Positions 25,593-34,378 of a stretch of DNA of 64,000 nt are shown here, piece by piece (positions within the stretch are counted from its first letter, which is position 1; each line of letters opens with the position of its first letter). The translations under genes were made by a program, and so were the position numbers. The stretch lies in assembly GCF_943192995.1 (NCBI RefSeq), contig NZ_CALPCP010000001.1:62001-126000 (forward strand), in the 5' to 3' direction. This stretch comes from Flintibacter muris (lineage in GTDB: Bacteria > Bacillota > Clostridia > Oscillospirales > Oscillospiraceae). The notes below the pieces were generated by a model. It was not told the origin of the DNA, did no database searches, and was given only the letters and a program-made list of their open reading frames with translations.

Positions 25593-27083
25593 ATGCTGGA
25601 AGAAGAATTTGGAAAACTGCTTTTAAGAGTTCAGCAGCGAAATTGCGAGGAACAGACCTTGGAGGTCAAGGCCGCCAACAAGGGATGTCCGGAGCGACTC
25701 TATGACACGTTTTCTGCCTTCGCCAACCAGAACGAGGGTGGGATGCTTTTATTTGGCCTGGATGAAAAACAGGGCTTTGCCAAGGTTGGGGTCTATGACG
25801 CCCAGGATCTCCAAAAGAAGCTGATGGAGGTCGGTGAGTCCATGACGCCGGTAGTACGTCCTGTCTTATCGGTCTACGCGGAGGGGACCATGCTGTTTGT
25901 GGCGGCGGAGATCCCCCCACTGGATCTGGCAGAGCGCCCCTGCTTCAAAACAGCGCGGGGCCGTCTCAAGGGGGCTTTCATCCGGGTGGGCGATGCCGAT
26001 AAGCCTATGACCGAGTACGAGGTCTACAGCTACGAGGCCTACCGCAAGCGGAGCCGGGACGATCTGCGAACGGTGGCGGGAATCTCCTCCTCCGCTCTGG
26101 ATCAGGTCCAGCTGGAGCAGTATCTGCTGAAGCGCAAGCTGGACCGCCCCAATTTCGCCTCAGTCCCTGCGGAGCAGCTCTATGAGCTGACCGGACTGCA
26201 AAAGGAGGGGCAGTTCACCCTCACAGCGGTCCTGCTGTTCAGCCTGTACCCCCAAGCCTATTTTCCCCAGCTCAGCATCATCGCGTCCCGTGTGCCGGGC
26301 ACAGAGATGGGGGAAGTGGACGAAACAGGGCGGCGTTTCCTGGACAGCAAACGCATTGAGGGCACCCTGGTGGAAATGCTGGAGGGTGCGGTCAGCTTCC
26401 TGCGCAGCAATATGCGCATTGCTGTGCGCATCGACCCGAGAACGGGAAAGCGGCAGGATATCCCGGAATATCCCCTTGATGCCCTCCGGGAAGCGGTGCT
26501 GAACGCGCTGGTCCACCGGGACTACAGCACGCATACAGAAAATATGCCCATTCAGCTGATTATGTTCCACGACCGGGTGGAGATCCGGAACCCCGGCGGG
26601 CTTTACGGCCGTCTGACAGTAGATCAACTGGGAAAAGTCCAGCCGGATACCCGAAATCCGGCGGTGATTACCGCGATGGAAGCCCTGGGCCAGACGGAAA
26701 ACCGCTACTCTGGTATTCCCAGGATTCGCCGCGCCATGGCGGAAGCAGGCCTACCCGAACCCGTCTTCCGGGATGACCGCTGGGAATTTTCTGTCTGCCT
26801 TTATAACAGGGAGGCAGCGGAACAGCCTCCGGAAATCAAGCCGGCGCTTCCCGCCGAAGAGCGGCCGTCGGACGACCGTGGGCTGCTGGATTTTTGCAGG
26901 ACGCCCCGCACACGCAAAGAGATTGTGCGCTTTTTGGGGATCGCCTCCGGGCAGTATGCCATCCGGCGTTACCTGGAGCCGCTGGTGAAATCCGGCACAA
27001 TCCGGATGACACTCCCGGATCGGCCTAAGAGTCCAAAACAGACCTACCAAACTAATTCAGATGTTTTGAAGGACAAGAGATAA
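25593..27083 (+). CDS. AlbA_2 (Schlafen-type) ATP-binding protein with winged-helix C-terminus
   Basis: 496 residues from the ATG at 25593 behind AAGGAG. The N-terminal AlbA_2 domain has EEQTLEVKAANKG and FANQNEGGMLLFGLDE. The central ATP-binding region resembles HATPase_c_4 (PLDALREAVLNALVHRDYS, RVEIRNPGGLYG, RYSGIPRIRRAM). A C-terminal winged-helix-like stretch (TRKEIVRFLGIASGQYAIRR) suggests a transcription factor. Such proteins are common cargo in mobile elements and some act in defence; the role here is unknown. Confidence 0.85.
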   Translation: MLEEEFGKLLLRVQQRNCEEQTLEVKAANKGCPERLYDTFSAFANQNEGGMLLFGLDEKQGFAKVGVYDAQDLQKKLMEVGESMTPVVRPVLSVYAEGTMLFVAAEIPPLDLAERPCFKTARGRLKGAFIRVGDADKPMTEYEVYSYEAYRKRSRDDLRTVAGISSSALDQVQLEQYLLKRKLDRPNFASVPAEQLYELTGLQKEGQFTLTAVLLFSLYPQAYFPQLSIIASRVPGTEMGEVDETGRRFLDSKRIEGTLVEMLEGAVSFLRSNMRIAVRIDPRTGKRQDIPEYPLDALREAVLNALVHRDYSTHTENMPIQLIMFHDRVEIRNPGGLYGRLTVDQLGKVQPDTRNPAVITAMEALGQTENRYSGIPRIRRAMAEAGLPEPVFRDDRWEFSVCLYNREAAEQPPEIKPALPAEERPSDDRGLLDFCRTPRTRKEIVRFLGIASGQYAIRRYLEPLVKSGTIRMTLPDRPKSPKQTYQTNSDVLKDKR

Positions 27084-27130
27084 CATAGAAGAAGGAACAA
27101 CTTAATAAAGTAGCCAAGCCAATGTGAACA

Positions 27131-27165
27131 AAAGCGTTTAGAGGGCATATTCCTCTAAACGCTTT
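27131..27165. terminator. Bidirectional terminator hairpin
   Basis: Perfect 14-bp stem (27131-27144 with 27152-27165) and a 7-base loop, between convergent genes ending at 27083 and 27219. Confidence 0.8.
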
Positions 27166-27218
27166 AATTGTTGACCGTCTCTTCGTTCAAGTCCGCATTT
27201 TCTGAGAAAACTCCAGTA

Positions 27219-28262
27219 TCAGTTTAATGTGAAATCGTGTGATGCAAGAATTTCCTTCGCGTCTGCCATAGATTTATTGATCTCTTTGGTATTGACCTTA
27301 TTGAGTTCATTTTGGTTTGCCGCTTTCTGAACCAATTGAACCTTGCACATATTATATAGCAGACCCACAAGCAACACAGAATTTTCTGTACAAAGCCTCT
27401 CGTCTTGGGTGAACTGGTTCCAGTCGGTTTTCTCCATATCGTTCACGATATTCTGCAGACGCTTGAGATGTGCTTGATAGATGTGGTTAACAGAATCCAG
27501 AGACTTCGTGTAGTCCACCGCTACACTGCTCAATGATTGCATATACGTACAGACTCTATCAATTTCCGCCTCGGCGCGTTTCATTTGGTCCCATGCTTCA
27601 TCGGCCTTATTGGATAAAGACGATCCAGTAAAGTTAAATATAACGCCGCCTACAAGCAACCCGACGCCTAAAGTGGCTGCACCAAGAATGGTCGTCCCCA
27701 ATGCAATTCCACCGCCACCAGCAGCGATTGCTCCACCCCCTAATGCGGCTAAAGTAGCATTTGTAGCAGCTGCGCCGCTTAAAGACGCGATAGCAGTTCC
27801 AGTAGACGCAGTTCCAAGGGCCATGACAGCCGCTGTAGTTGCACCAGCAGCTGCAAATCCACCAGCCGTACCTAATGCTGCTCCACCGATTCCCCCCAGA
27901 AGGACTCCAGCGCCGATAGAAACCTTTTTAAGTTCCTCCCCATCATACTTGGGGATATTGACACCATTTTTTTGATATTGTTTAAATTCGGGCTTGTTTT
28001 GAATTTTTTCAAACACATCAGAGAAAGTCTCAAAACTTTTCAAAATTTTTAATTCTAACGATCCCAGTTTATCCATATCGCCATTAGTTCTTTTATTTTG
28101 ATTTTCAAACTTTGTCAGATTCCGTTTGTGGCGGGAATCTGCAGCCTTCATGGTATCGTTTGCTTCTTTCATTTTAACAGCGCCATGAATTCCTGTCCCT
28201 ACTCCAGCCAGTCCTGCAACCGCAGCGGCAGCGCCTAAAATCAAAGGTAGTGGCATAATCAT
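27219..28262 (-). CDS. Glycine-zipper membrane protein of unknown function
   Basis: 347 residues. An N-terminal helix is rich in Ala and Gly (PLPLILGAAAAVAGLAGVG). A charged coiled region follows (about 25-110). The core (about 115-215) is a long Gly/Ala block with GAGVLLGGIGGAALG, GGGAIAAGGGGIALG and LGVGLLVGGVIF, typical of glycine-zipper segments that insert into membranes. A helical, charged C-terminus follows. I do not recognise the family. It lies 6 bases after a Cys-cluster gene, probably co-transcribed. The architecture resembles membrane-disrupting effectors, but that is inference. Confidence 0.7.
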   Translation of the reverse strand: MIMPLPLILGAAAAVAGLAGVGTGIHGAVKMKEANDTMKAADSRHKRNLTKFENQNKRTNGDMDKLGSLELKILKSFETFSDVFEKIQNKPEFKQYQKNGVNIPKYDGEELKKVSIGAGVLLGGIGGAALGTAGGFAAAGATTAAVMALGTASTGTAIASLSGAAATNATLAALGGGAIAAGGGGIALGTTILGAATLGVGLLVGGVIFNFTGSSLSNKADEAWDQMKRAEAEIDRVCTYMQSLSSVAVDYTKSLDSVNHIYQAHLKRLQNIVNDMEKTDWNQFTQDERLCTENSVLLVGLLYNMCKVQLVQKAANQNELNKVNTKEINKSMADAKEILASHDFTLN

Positions 28263-28268
28263 CTCTCC

Positions 28269-28520
28269 TCAAAAAATGTGATTTTTCATTTTGCGACAAG
28301 CCTCATAATTCTGCTTGTAATATTCATCTTGGCTCATAGTGCTCTGGAAAAACAAATCAAAACTCTCATCGACCCGGCAAAGTAATGGCCTTGACTCATA
28401 AATGCTGCACAAGTTTCCTTCTAGAAATTTGCATACACCATCGCCACGGTCAAGTTCTTGGTAGAGGGGCGATAAAGTCAAATGACGACAACATTCCCCA
28501 CACTGATCACAATCGAACAT
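28269..28520 (-). CDS. YkgJ-family cysteine-cluster protein
   Basis: 83 residues. Cysteines are arranged as FDCDQCGECCRHL, then GVCKFLEGNLCSIYESRPLLCRV, the pattern of the YkgJ/UPF0153 family proposed to bind zinc or an iron-sulfur cluster. The first gene of a two-gene unit with the membrane protein downstream. Function unknown. The start matches the first Met; the A+T-rich upstream DNA probably holds the promoter. Confidence 0.82.
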   Translation of the reverse strand: MFDCDQCGECCRHLTLSPLYQELDRGDGVCKFLEGNLCSIYESRPLLCRVDESFDLFFQSTMSQDEYYKQNYEACRKMKNHIF

Positions 28521-28632
28521 TATTCAAACACCAACTTAGCACTTTTATCACCCATAAATTGGTTAAAGCTTTCATATCCATTCCAAGGCATAAGAATATT
28601 TGCCGCTTTCAATGCGCTTTTCAACACATTAT

Positions 28633-30210
28633 TCAGTTCCTGCTCCGTTTCTGCAGTCTCAAGACTAAAGAGTCCGGGTCGTCCAAATCGTCATAGTTGA
28701 GGATGTCCTCGTCCTCGTCTATGGGCGTTCCGTCCGGCACGTCCGCCTCGTACACGGTGTACTGCTCGTTGGGATTGAGCTTTTTTATACGGCGGCAGAT
28801 AAGCCGCTCCAGCGAAAAGGCGTTTTTCTTCTTGTCCGCATCCGCCGTGTATCGGTAGTTGGGGTGCTGTTTCAAATCGTATTTCCGGGAGTAGAACGGC
28901 GGCAGGCCCCGCAGTTGCAGGATGCACCTGTCGCCGGGCATGGTGGCAAGCTCGGCGGGGGTCATAAGCTCCCGGCCCAGCCGTTGCGTGTTCTGATTGT
29001 AGCTTTCCGACTGCCCACGGGAGCGGCCCTCGGTCTGCATGGAGATGGTGGCCTTGCCCAGCCAGTTCTCGGAAATCTCCTTGATGGTGCTGGCCTCCCG
29101 GCCCCCGAGGAATACCACGCTGTCCATGTTGCCTAAAATGGTTTCCGCGTTCTTGTCGTAGATTGCCTTACATTGGGCCAACTGCTGGTAGAACAGCGTC
29201 AGGCTCACCTCCCGGGAGCGGATGACCGCCACCAGCTTTTCGAGGTTCGGCACTTGCCCGGTGTTGGCGGCCTCGTCCCACAGCACCCGCACATGATGGG
29301 GCAGGCGGCCCCCGTGTACGTTGTCCGCCCTTTCGCACAAGAGATTGAACATCTGCGAAAACGCCAGAGCTACAATAAAGTTGTAGGTGGTGTCGGTATC
29401 GCTGATGATGAAGAAAGCCGCCGTCCGTCTGTCCCCCAGCTTGTCAAGCTCCATCTCGTCATAGCTCATAATCTCCCGGAGTTGCGGGATGTCAAATGGG
29501 GCCAGCCTTGCGCCACAGCTAATAAGTATGCTCCGCGCCGTCTTGCCGCTGGCCAGCTTGTACTTTTTGTACTGCTTGACCGCGAAACAGTCCGGCTTGC
29601 GCTTTTCCAGCCCGGCGAACATATAGTCCACCGCGTTCATAAAGTCGTCATCGTCCTCCTTGACCTCCATGCCGGAAATCATGTCTACAAGGGTATTCAT
29701 GTTTTTATCCTCGTCCGGGCCCTCGAAGATGATATAGGCGATAAGGGCGCAGTATAGGAGCGTTTCTGATTTCGTCCAGAACGGGTCGCCCTCCTTGCCC
29801 TCGCCTTTGGTGTTGGCTATTAAGGTATTGACGAATTTCAAAATGTCGGCCTCGTTGCGGATATAGGCCAGCGGGTTGTAGTGCATGGAGCGGGAAAAAT
29901 CAATGCTGTTAAAAACCTTGATTTTATATCCCTTTTTCCTTTGCAGGAAATACCTGGCCTGCTCCAGCACCCCGCCTTTTGGGTCTACCACCACATAGGA
30001 GGAATGGGCCTGCAGAAGCTGGGGCGTGAGCCAGAACCGGGTCTTGCCGGAGCCGGAGGAACCGACAACACAGCAATTCAGGTTCCGGGCGTTGGCGGGG
30101 ACGGCGGGCCGGGTGTTGGTGGTGAGAAATTCCGTCCCGGTCAGAATGATGTTGTTTTCAAACCTGGGGTCGGTGAACGGCTTGATGTCTTTTTCCGTTC
30201 CCCATGAAGC
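28633..30210 (-). pseudogene. VirD4-type conjugative coupling protein, N-terminally truncated (copy A)
   Basis: The homologous frame starts at 30210 (ASWGTEKDIKPF), directly after an in-frame stop, and includes Walker A VVGSSGSGKTRF. A GTG further in (29994) gives a 453-residue frame but omits Walker A. Walker B-like RVLWDEAANTGQVPN and the C-terminal part to NYDDLDDPDS are intact. The final residues are replaced by unrelated sequence. The membrane N-terminus is missing, so it is unlikely to function. It is on the opposite strand from a second broken copy at 35598-36709. Confidence 0.85.
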
Positions 30211-30298
30211 GTTTTGTCAAGTGCTTTTTTGAGTTATTGACGCAAGCCCTTGTTAGTGCGGCGGGAAACGGGCAGGAAAAGGGGCGTAAAATACGCCT

Positions 30299-30410
30299 GT
30301 GGACGGTTAGAAGCCGTTTTCGTGGGTAGGTAGTATAAAATCCTTACCCTGTGGATTTTCGCGTCTGCAACGCCTTAAAAATCAAGCCTTTTCAAGCCCT
30401 ATTGCGTAAC
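30299..30410 (+). repeat. 112-bp inverted-end repeat, copy 1 (5' end decayed)
   Basis: Aligns with the copies at 45326 and 45753: GGGTAGG, GTATAAAA, CCTTACCC, then TTAAAAATCAAGC and the 3' end CTATTGCGTAAC (30399-30410). The 5' end (GTGGACGGTTAG) has lost most of the matching inverted repeat. Confidence 0.7.
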
Positions 30411-30478
30411 AATCCATTCTGTTCTTTGGGAGAGGTCGGGGGCGCGGGGGCAGAGCCACCGCAAAACCTAACGACTGC

Positions 30479-30574
30479 CGCCGCAGTAGTGCAGACGGTT
30501 TTGCCGTTAGAATGAAGCGGACGAAAGCGGGGGCAGGATTGTTAAATCCTGTTCCCCGTTTTCGGCGGCGAAAT
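30479..30574 (+). repeat. 96-base direct repeat, unit 1
   Basis: Begins CGCCGCAGTAGTGCAGACGG and ends CGGCGGCGAAAT. It matches 30746-30840 with a few substitutions and one indel. It contains GTTAGAATGAAGCGGACGAA. Not coding in any convincing frame. Confidence 0.8.
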
Positions 30575-30589
30575 GGCAACGGCAAAAAT

Positions 30590-30668
30590 CCAGACGGTCA
30601 AGGGTTTAAGGGTGGAGATTTTTTCGCATCCTTTGCGAAAAAATACTACTCGTCCCTTGACAGTCTGG
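30590..30668. repeat. GTCAAGGG/CCCTTGAC hairpin 1
   Basis: Outer arms CCAGAC-G-GTCAAGGG (30590-30604) and CCCTTGAC-A-GTCTGG (30654-30668), 14 of 15 paired. An inner 10-bp stem TTTTTTCGCA/TGCGAAAAAA spans 30619-30643. The same arm sequence recurs at 33840 and 45948. Confidence 0.75.
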
Positions 30669-30745
30669 ATAGGCAGAACGGACGTAGAACGAGGATTGTT
30701 TTCAGCGGGAAGGTGTGCTATAATTTGAACCGACAAACTAACCGA

Positions 30746-30840
30746 CGCCGCAGTAGTGCAGACGATTTTGCCGTTAGAATGAAGCGGACGAAAGCAGGGC
30801 AGGGTTGTAAAATCCTGTTCCCCGTTTTCGGCGGCGAAAT
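30746..30840 (+). repeat. 96-base direct repeat, unit 2
   Basis: Second unit of the repeat at 30479-30574. The two units flank the hairpin at 30590-30668. Confidence 0.8.
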
Positions 30841-30952
30841 ATATTTGCGTTTTGCATAATATTAGAACGGAATAGAGAAAGTTGTTGTTTAAAATATGCA
30901 AAATTTGTTCTTAAATGTAAGATTTTTAATAACAGAAAGGCTATAATAATAT

Positions 30953-31654
30953 ATGTTTAACAATGACATAAAGAGAACAATTGGAAAAATTTTAAAGGCA
31001 GATGGATATAAACTTGCGCCACCCCTCGGAAAAGGGGTGGTGTATTATATAAAGAGGCATTCAGAAAAGTTGGGCTTTTATGTTGGATGCCGTGATAACA
31101 GAAGTTTGAATGGTCCAATTACAATTGATCTGCATTTTACAGGTCTTATGAATCCTGATGACAGTGTGATGAATTTTTTTTCGGGACTTCATGTAAAGAT
31201 ATTAGATGTGTATGATACGGAAGTAACAGACAAAGTAATGATTGCCGCTGGTAATAAAATAAAAGTGATAGAAAAGTATATAGGCAGTTCTTATAAGTTT
31301 GTTCTTCAGGAATTGATATCTCCTTGTATTGATTCAAACAAAAGACCATTTGGGCAATTGGCTATCTATCGTGAATATATCTTAATTTATGATACACTAA
31401 AGAATGATAAGAATTTACAAGAAGAGTTTGTTTTGCTGCAAAATAGATGTTTTCAAAACTATAAGAAAATGGGAGAGAATGCTGAAAGAATAGAAAGAAT
31501 AGCACTTTGCAGCAGCTTTATTGATAGACTTCCAAAAGATTATTTTATAGAGAAAGGGATTTATGAATGCTTGGATTTTACTAGGGATATAGAAAACTTA
31601 AAATATGGATTGTCATCATATATTTATGCACAAGCATTGTTTGGAGAAAAATAG
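30953..31654 (+). CDS. Unknown protein, A+T-rich, first of a tandem paralogous pair
   Basis: 233 residues, A+T-rich (roughly one third G+C) against about 60% for neighbours. Not recognised. The core pattern KILKADGYKL...YYIKRHSEKLGFYVGC...FTGLMNP...FFSGLHVKILDVY recurs in the next gene (LSSKGYHKV...YLKRYSDKLGYYVLC...FTGIMMP...FYAGIHLEILEMY). Predicted mixed alpha/beta, soluble, no signal peptide. A tandem pair in a conjugative element could be immunity-type proteins or defence cargo, but nothing shows this. AGAAAGG precedes the ATG. Confidence 0.7.
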   Translation: MFNNDIKRTIGKILKADGYKLAPPLGKGVVYYIKRHSEKLGFYVGCRDNRSLNGPITIDLHFTGLMNPDDSVMNFFSGLHVKILDVYDTEVTDKVMIAAGNKIKVIEKYIGSSYKFVLQELISPCIDSNKRPFGQLAIYREYILIYDTLKNDKNLQEEFVLLQNRCFQNYKKMGENAERIERIALCSSFIDRLPKDYFIEKGIYECLDFTRDIENLKYGLSSYIYAQALFGEK

Positions 31655-31688
31655 AAGTTGAGAACAGAAGTATATGGGAGATCGTATT

Positions 31689-32333
31689 ATGTATAATGAG
31701 AATAATATTGATGAGATAATCACAGTTATTTTAAGTAGTAAAGGATATCATAAGGTGCCTATTTTACAAGAAGGAACGAACTGCTATCTAAAGAGATATT
31801 CAGATAAACTAGGTTATTACGTGTTGTGTTATTACGATAAGAAAGGAATCTCTATTCATTTCTGTTTTACAGGCATTATGATGCCAGATATTAATTTAAT
31901 GGATTTTTATGCTGGGATACATTTAGAAATATTAGAGATGTACAATAAAACAACAGAGGAACCAATTATAGTTGCAGTAGAGAAGATAAAAGCAATAGAA
32001 CCATATCTTGAAACAGCATCTGAAATAATTTTACAGGAGCTAATGAACCCAATTTTGCCCATAGAAAAGTTATTTTTATACCGAGATACTATCATAGCAT
32101 ATGATATATTAAAAAATGATGAAAACTTGCAAGAAAAGTTTGCACTTCTGGAAAAAGAACTTTATAAGGTATGTAAGAAAACATCACTTGACAAGGGCAT
32201 ACAGGGAAAAGAAGCAAAAAAAGTGCTACCAACCTTACACAAAACACCGCCTAACGGGACAATAGGCGGTGTTTTTGTATGCGGAGGAAAATCCCTGAAC
32301 CCTGGGCCGCGTGGGTATGCGGCCCAATCATGA
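31689..32333 (+). CDS. Unknown protein, paralogue of the preceding gene, C-terminus replaced
   Basis: The ATG at 31689 has GGGAG 8 bases ahead. Residues 1-165 parallel the upstream protein. After KVCKKTSLDK the frame runs through the terminator at 32241-32275 and ends in sequence unlike its paralogue. The gene was therefore cut near 32205 by a junction and lacks about 60 residues. Same A+T-rich composition as its partner. Confidence 0.6.
   Translation: MYNENNIDEIITVILSSKGYHKVPILQEGTNCYLKRYSDKLGYYVLCYYDKKGISIHFCFTGIMMPDINLMDFYAGIHLEILEMYNKTTEEPIIVAVEKIKAIEPYLETASEIILQELMNPILPIEKLFLYRDTIIAYDILKNDENLQEKFALLEKELYKVCKKTSLDKGIQGKEAKKVLPTLHKTPPNGTIGGVFVCGGKSLNPGPRGYAAQS
32241..32275 (+). terminator. 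Rho-independent terminator
   Basis: 12-bp stem AAAACACCGCCT/AGGCGGTGTTTT (32241-32252 with 32264-32275) followed by TTGTAT. It belongs to the segment that replaced the end of the preceding gene, and lies ahead of parB. Confidence 0.85.
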
Positions 32334-32352
32334 TAAGGAGGCATTTGCAAAC

Positions 32353-33714
32353 ATGGCAGACGAAACCAAGACCAACGCCACGCCGGAAGCGCCGGGCGGC
32401 CCTCCCCCTCCCGCGCCGGAGCAGACGGAACAAGCGGTGATCCCCGGCATGGACGGCGGTCCTGCCCCCTCCGGCAAGGTGATCGACCTGTCGGACGTGC
32501 GGGCGGAGGCTGACAAGACCGGGCCGGAGTCCCCCGCCCCTGGGGAGGCTCCCCCGGAGCAGGGCGCTGCTGGCTCCGTTACCGAGTACACCAAGCAGGA
32601 GTGGGAGCGGCCCCAGGAAGAACCTGAAAAGCCCCGCCGTGGCCGCCCGCCCAAGGCAGACCGGGCCGCGCCGGAGGCTGGTGAGAAGAAACAGGGCCGG
32701 GGCCGCACTCCAAAGGCCAAGGCTGACAAGGCCCCCGGCAAGGGCAAGCGGGCCGCCCCTGGCAAGGGCGCTCCCCCTGAACCGGCCAAGGAGGAGGCTC
32801 CGGCCCCTCCGCCTGAACCTGCCCAGCCCCGTGACGCGACCCGCGCCGTAAAAGAGGAAGTTGTCTATCTGAACCTCTCCGATCTCCACCCGTTCAAAGA
32901 TCATCCCTTTGGTGTGCGGGACGATGCGGAAATGCAGGGGCTGGTGGAGTCCGTCCGCTCCGGCGGTGTGAACCAGCCCGCGCTGATGCGTCCCCGCGAG
33001 GGCGGGGGCTATGAAATCATCGCGGGCCACCGCCGCCAGCGGGCCAGTGAGCTGGCCGGGTTTGGGAATATGCCCTGTATTATCCGCGAAATGACGGACG
33101 ATCAGGCCGTCCTCGCTATGACCGATGACAACCTGCGTCACCGTGAAAAGCTCCTGCCCAGCGAAAAGGCGGCGGCCCTGCAACAGCAGTATGAGGCCAT
33201 CAAGCACCAGGGGGCGCGGGGTGACGATGACGAGGCGGGCAAGCTCTCCCTGCAAAGCGTGGGCCAGCGCAACGGTATGAGCGTGAAAACCGTCCAGCGG
33301 TATCTCTGGCTGAACGACCTTGTTCCCGAACTGAAAGGGGTCATGGACGCTGGCAAGCTGTCTTTCACCCCCGCCGTGGAAATTTCCCGCATCCGGCCCA
33401 AGCACCAGAAGTATATCGCCGTTTCCATTGAGGGCCAGCAGTCCTCCCCGTCCCAGGGACAGGCCAAGCGGCTCCGGGAACTGGACAAGGACAACAAACT
33501 GAACCCGGACGCCATAGACGCGATTTTGAGTGAAGAAAAGAAAAAGGAGGATATTTCTGTGATTATTTCCGGCGCTGAACTGGAGAAGTATTTCGGCAAG
33601 GAGGCCACGCCCCGTCAGATGAAAGACCAGATCATGGCCCTGCTGGACGGATGGAAAGAGAAACAGCCCCCGGAGCTGGGCAAGGGGGACAAAAAAGTGG
33701 ATATGGAAAAGTAA
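32353..33714 (+). CDS. ParB/Srx-domain DNA-binding protein of an integrative element
   Basis: 453 residues from the ATG at 32353, behind AAGGAGG. Residues 1-165 are a low-complexity Pro/Ala/Lys tail. The ParB domain (about 170-270) has LNLSDLHPFKDHPF, ALMRPREGGGYEIIAGHRRQRASELAG in parts, and DDNLRHREKLLPSEKA. A KorB-like helix-turn-helix follows (SVGQRNGMSVKTVQRYLWLND). Such proteins begin the conjugation module of Tn1549-like elements. No parA is adjacent. Confidence 0.9.
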   Translation: MADETKTNATPEAPGGPPPPAPEQTEQAVIPGMDGGPAPSGKVIDLSDVRAEADKTGPESPAPGEAPPEQGAAGSVTEYTKQEWERPQEEPEKPRRGRPPKADRAAPEAGEKKQGRGRTPKAKADKAPGKGKRAAPGKGAPPEPAKEEAPAPPPEPAQPRDATRAVKEEVVYLNLSDLHPFKDHPFGVRDDAEMQGLVESVRSGGVNQPALMRPREGGGYEIIAGHRRQRASELAGFGNMPCIIREMTDDQAVLAMTDDNLRHREKLLPSEKAAALQQQYEAIKHQGARGDDDEAGKLSLQSVGQRNGMSVKTVQRYLWLNDLVPELKGVMDAGKLSFTPAVEISRIRPKHQKYIAVSIEGQQSSPSQGQAKRLRELDKDNKLNPDAIDAILSEEKKKEDISVIISGAELEKYFGKEATPRQMKDQIMALLDGWKEKQPPELGKGDKKVDMEK

Positions 33715-34029
33715 CCTCTGGCCATCCTGACCAGAGGCTTTTTCGTTCCCGTGTCCCTCGTCCCCCCGCAGGGGAAAACCAGGCTCTGGTGGGTATATCC
33801 CCCGTCGCCGCCGTCGTAAAAGTACAGGCGGGGACGGCTGTCAAGGGGGCGGAACGCCCCGCCGCTTGCGGCGGCTTGCCCTTGACGGGCGGCCCCGCCT
33901 GTGCTATCCCCTGCGGCGCGGCGGGGGTATATCCTCCAGAGCCGCCCCCTTTCCCATGAATGGGAAAGGGCGGGGGGATAGGGTTGACCGTCCCCCACCG
34001 ACTGAACATAAAAAGGAGGCATTTTTGAT
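33715..34029. other. Gene-free region of nested inverted repeats
   Basis: No supportable gene. It holds the hairpin at 33824-33902, an outer imperfect pair GGTATATCCCCC (33792) with GGGGGTATATCC (33923-33934), and a further hairpin around CCCTTTCCCAT/ATGGGAAAGGG (33947-33970). A good ribosome-binding site (AAAAAGGAGG) precedes the next gene. Confidence 0.65.
33824..33902. repeat. GTCAAGGG/CCCTTGAC hairpin 2
   Basis: Outer 10-bp arms ACAGGCGGGG/CCCCGCCTGT (33824-33833 with 33893-33902) and inner arms GTCAAGGG/CCCTTGAC (33840-33847 with 33879-33886), with a further GCCGC...GCGGC stem at the tip. Confidence 0.75.
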
Positions 34030-34377
34030 ATGAAGCGACCCCTCGCCTATGTGACCGCCGCATGGCGCGGCGATCCCTGCGAAATCACGGAACAGGCGGC
34101 CAAGTATTGCCGGGCCGTGTATGACGCTGGCTTTTCCCCCATCTGCCCCACGCTGTATCTGCCCCTGTTCCTCAATGACGCTGTGCCGGAGGAGCATAAG
34201 AGAGGCATCGACATGGGCCGCGACCTGCTCCGGCGCTCCCGCGTTCTGGTGGTGTGCGGCGGCCCCGTCACCGAGGAAATGAAAAACGACATCGCCACCG
34301 CCCAGCGGCTGGGGATCACCGCCACCACGTTAGAGGGCATCCTCACCGTCAAGGGCCAGGGCCACAGGCGGCGCTGA
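34030..34377 (+). CDS. DUF7768 domain protein (nucleoside-deoxyribosyltransferase-like fold)
   Basis: 115 residues. RPLAYVTAAWRGDPCEITEQA, HKRGIDMGRDLLRRSRVLVVCGG and EMKNDIATAQRLGI fit small DUF7768/DUF4406-like proteins carried beside ArdA in Gram-positive conjugative elements. The fold suggests nucleoside metabolism, but no activity is known. One base separates it from ardA. Confidence 0.75.
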   Translation: MKRPLAYVTAAWRGDPCEITEQAAKYCRAVYDAGFSPICPTLYLPLFLNDAVPEEHKRGIDMGRDLLRRSRVLVVCGGPVTEEMKNDIATAQRLGITATTLEGILTVKGQGHRRR

Positions 34378-34378
34378 T

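Larger units (their letters stand above)
30211..30952. other. Gene-free region made of repeats
   Basis: No supportable gene. It holds one copy of a 112-bp repeat (about 30299-30410), a pair of 96-base direct repeats (30479-30574, 30746-30840), and a long hairpin between them (30590-30668). The last 100 bases are A+T-rich and precede the next gene's start. Confidence 0.7.
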
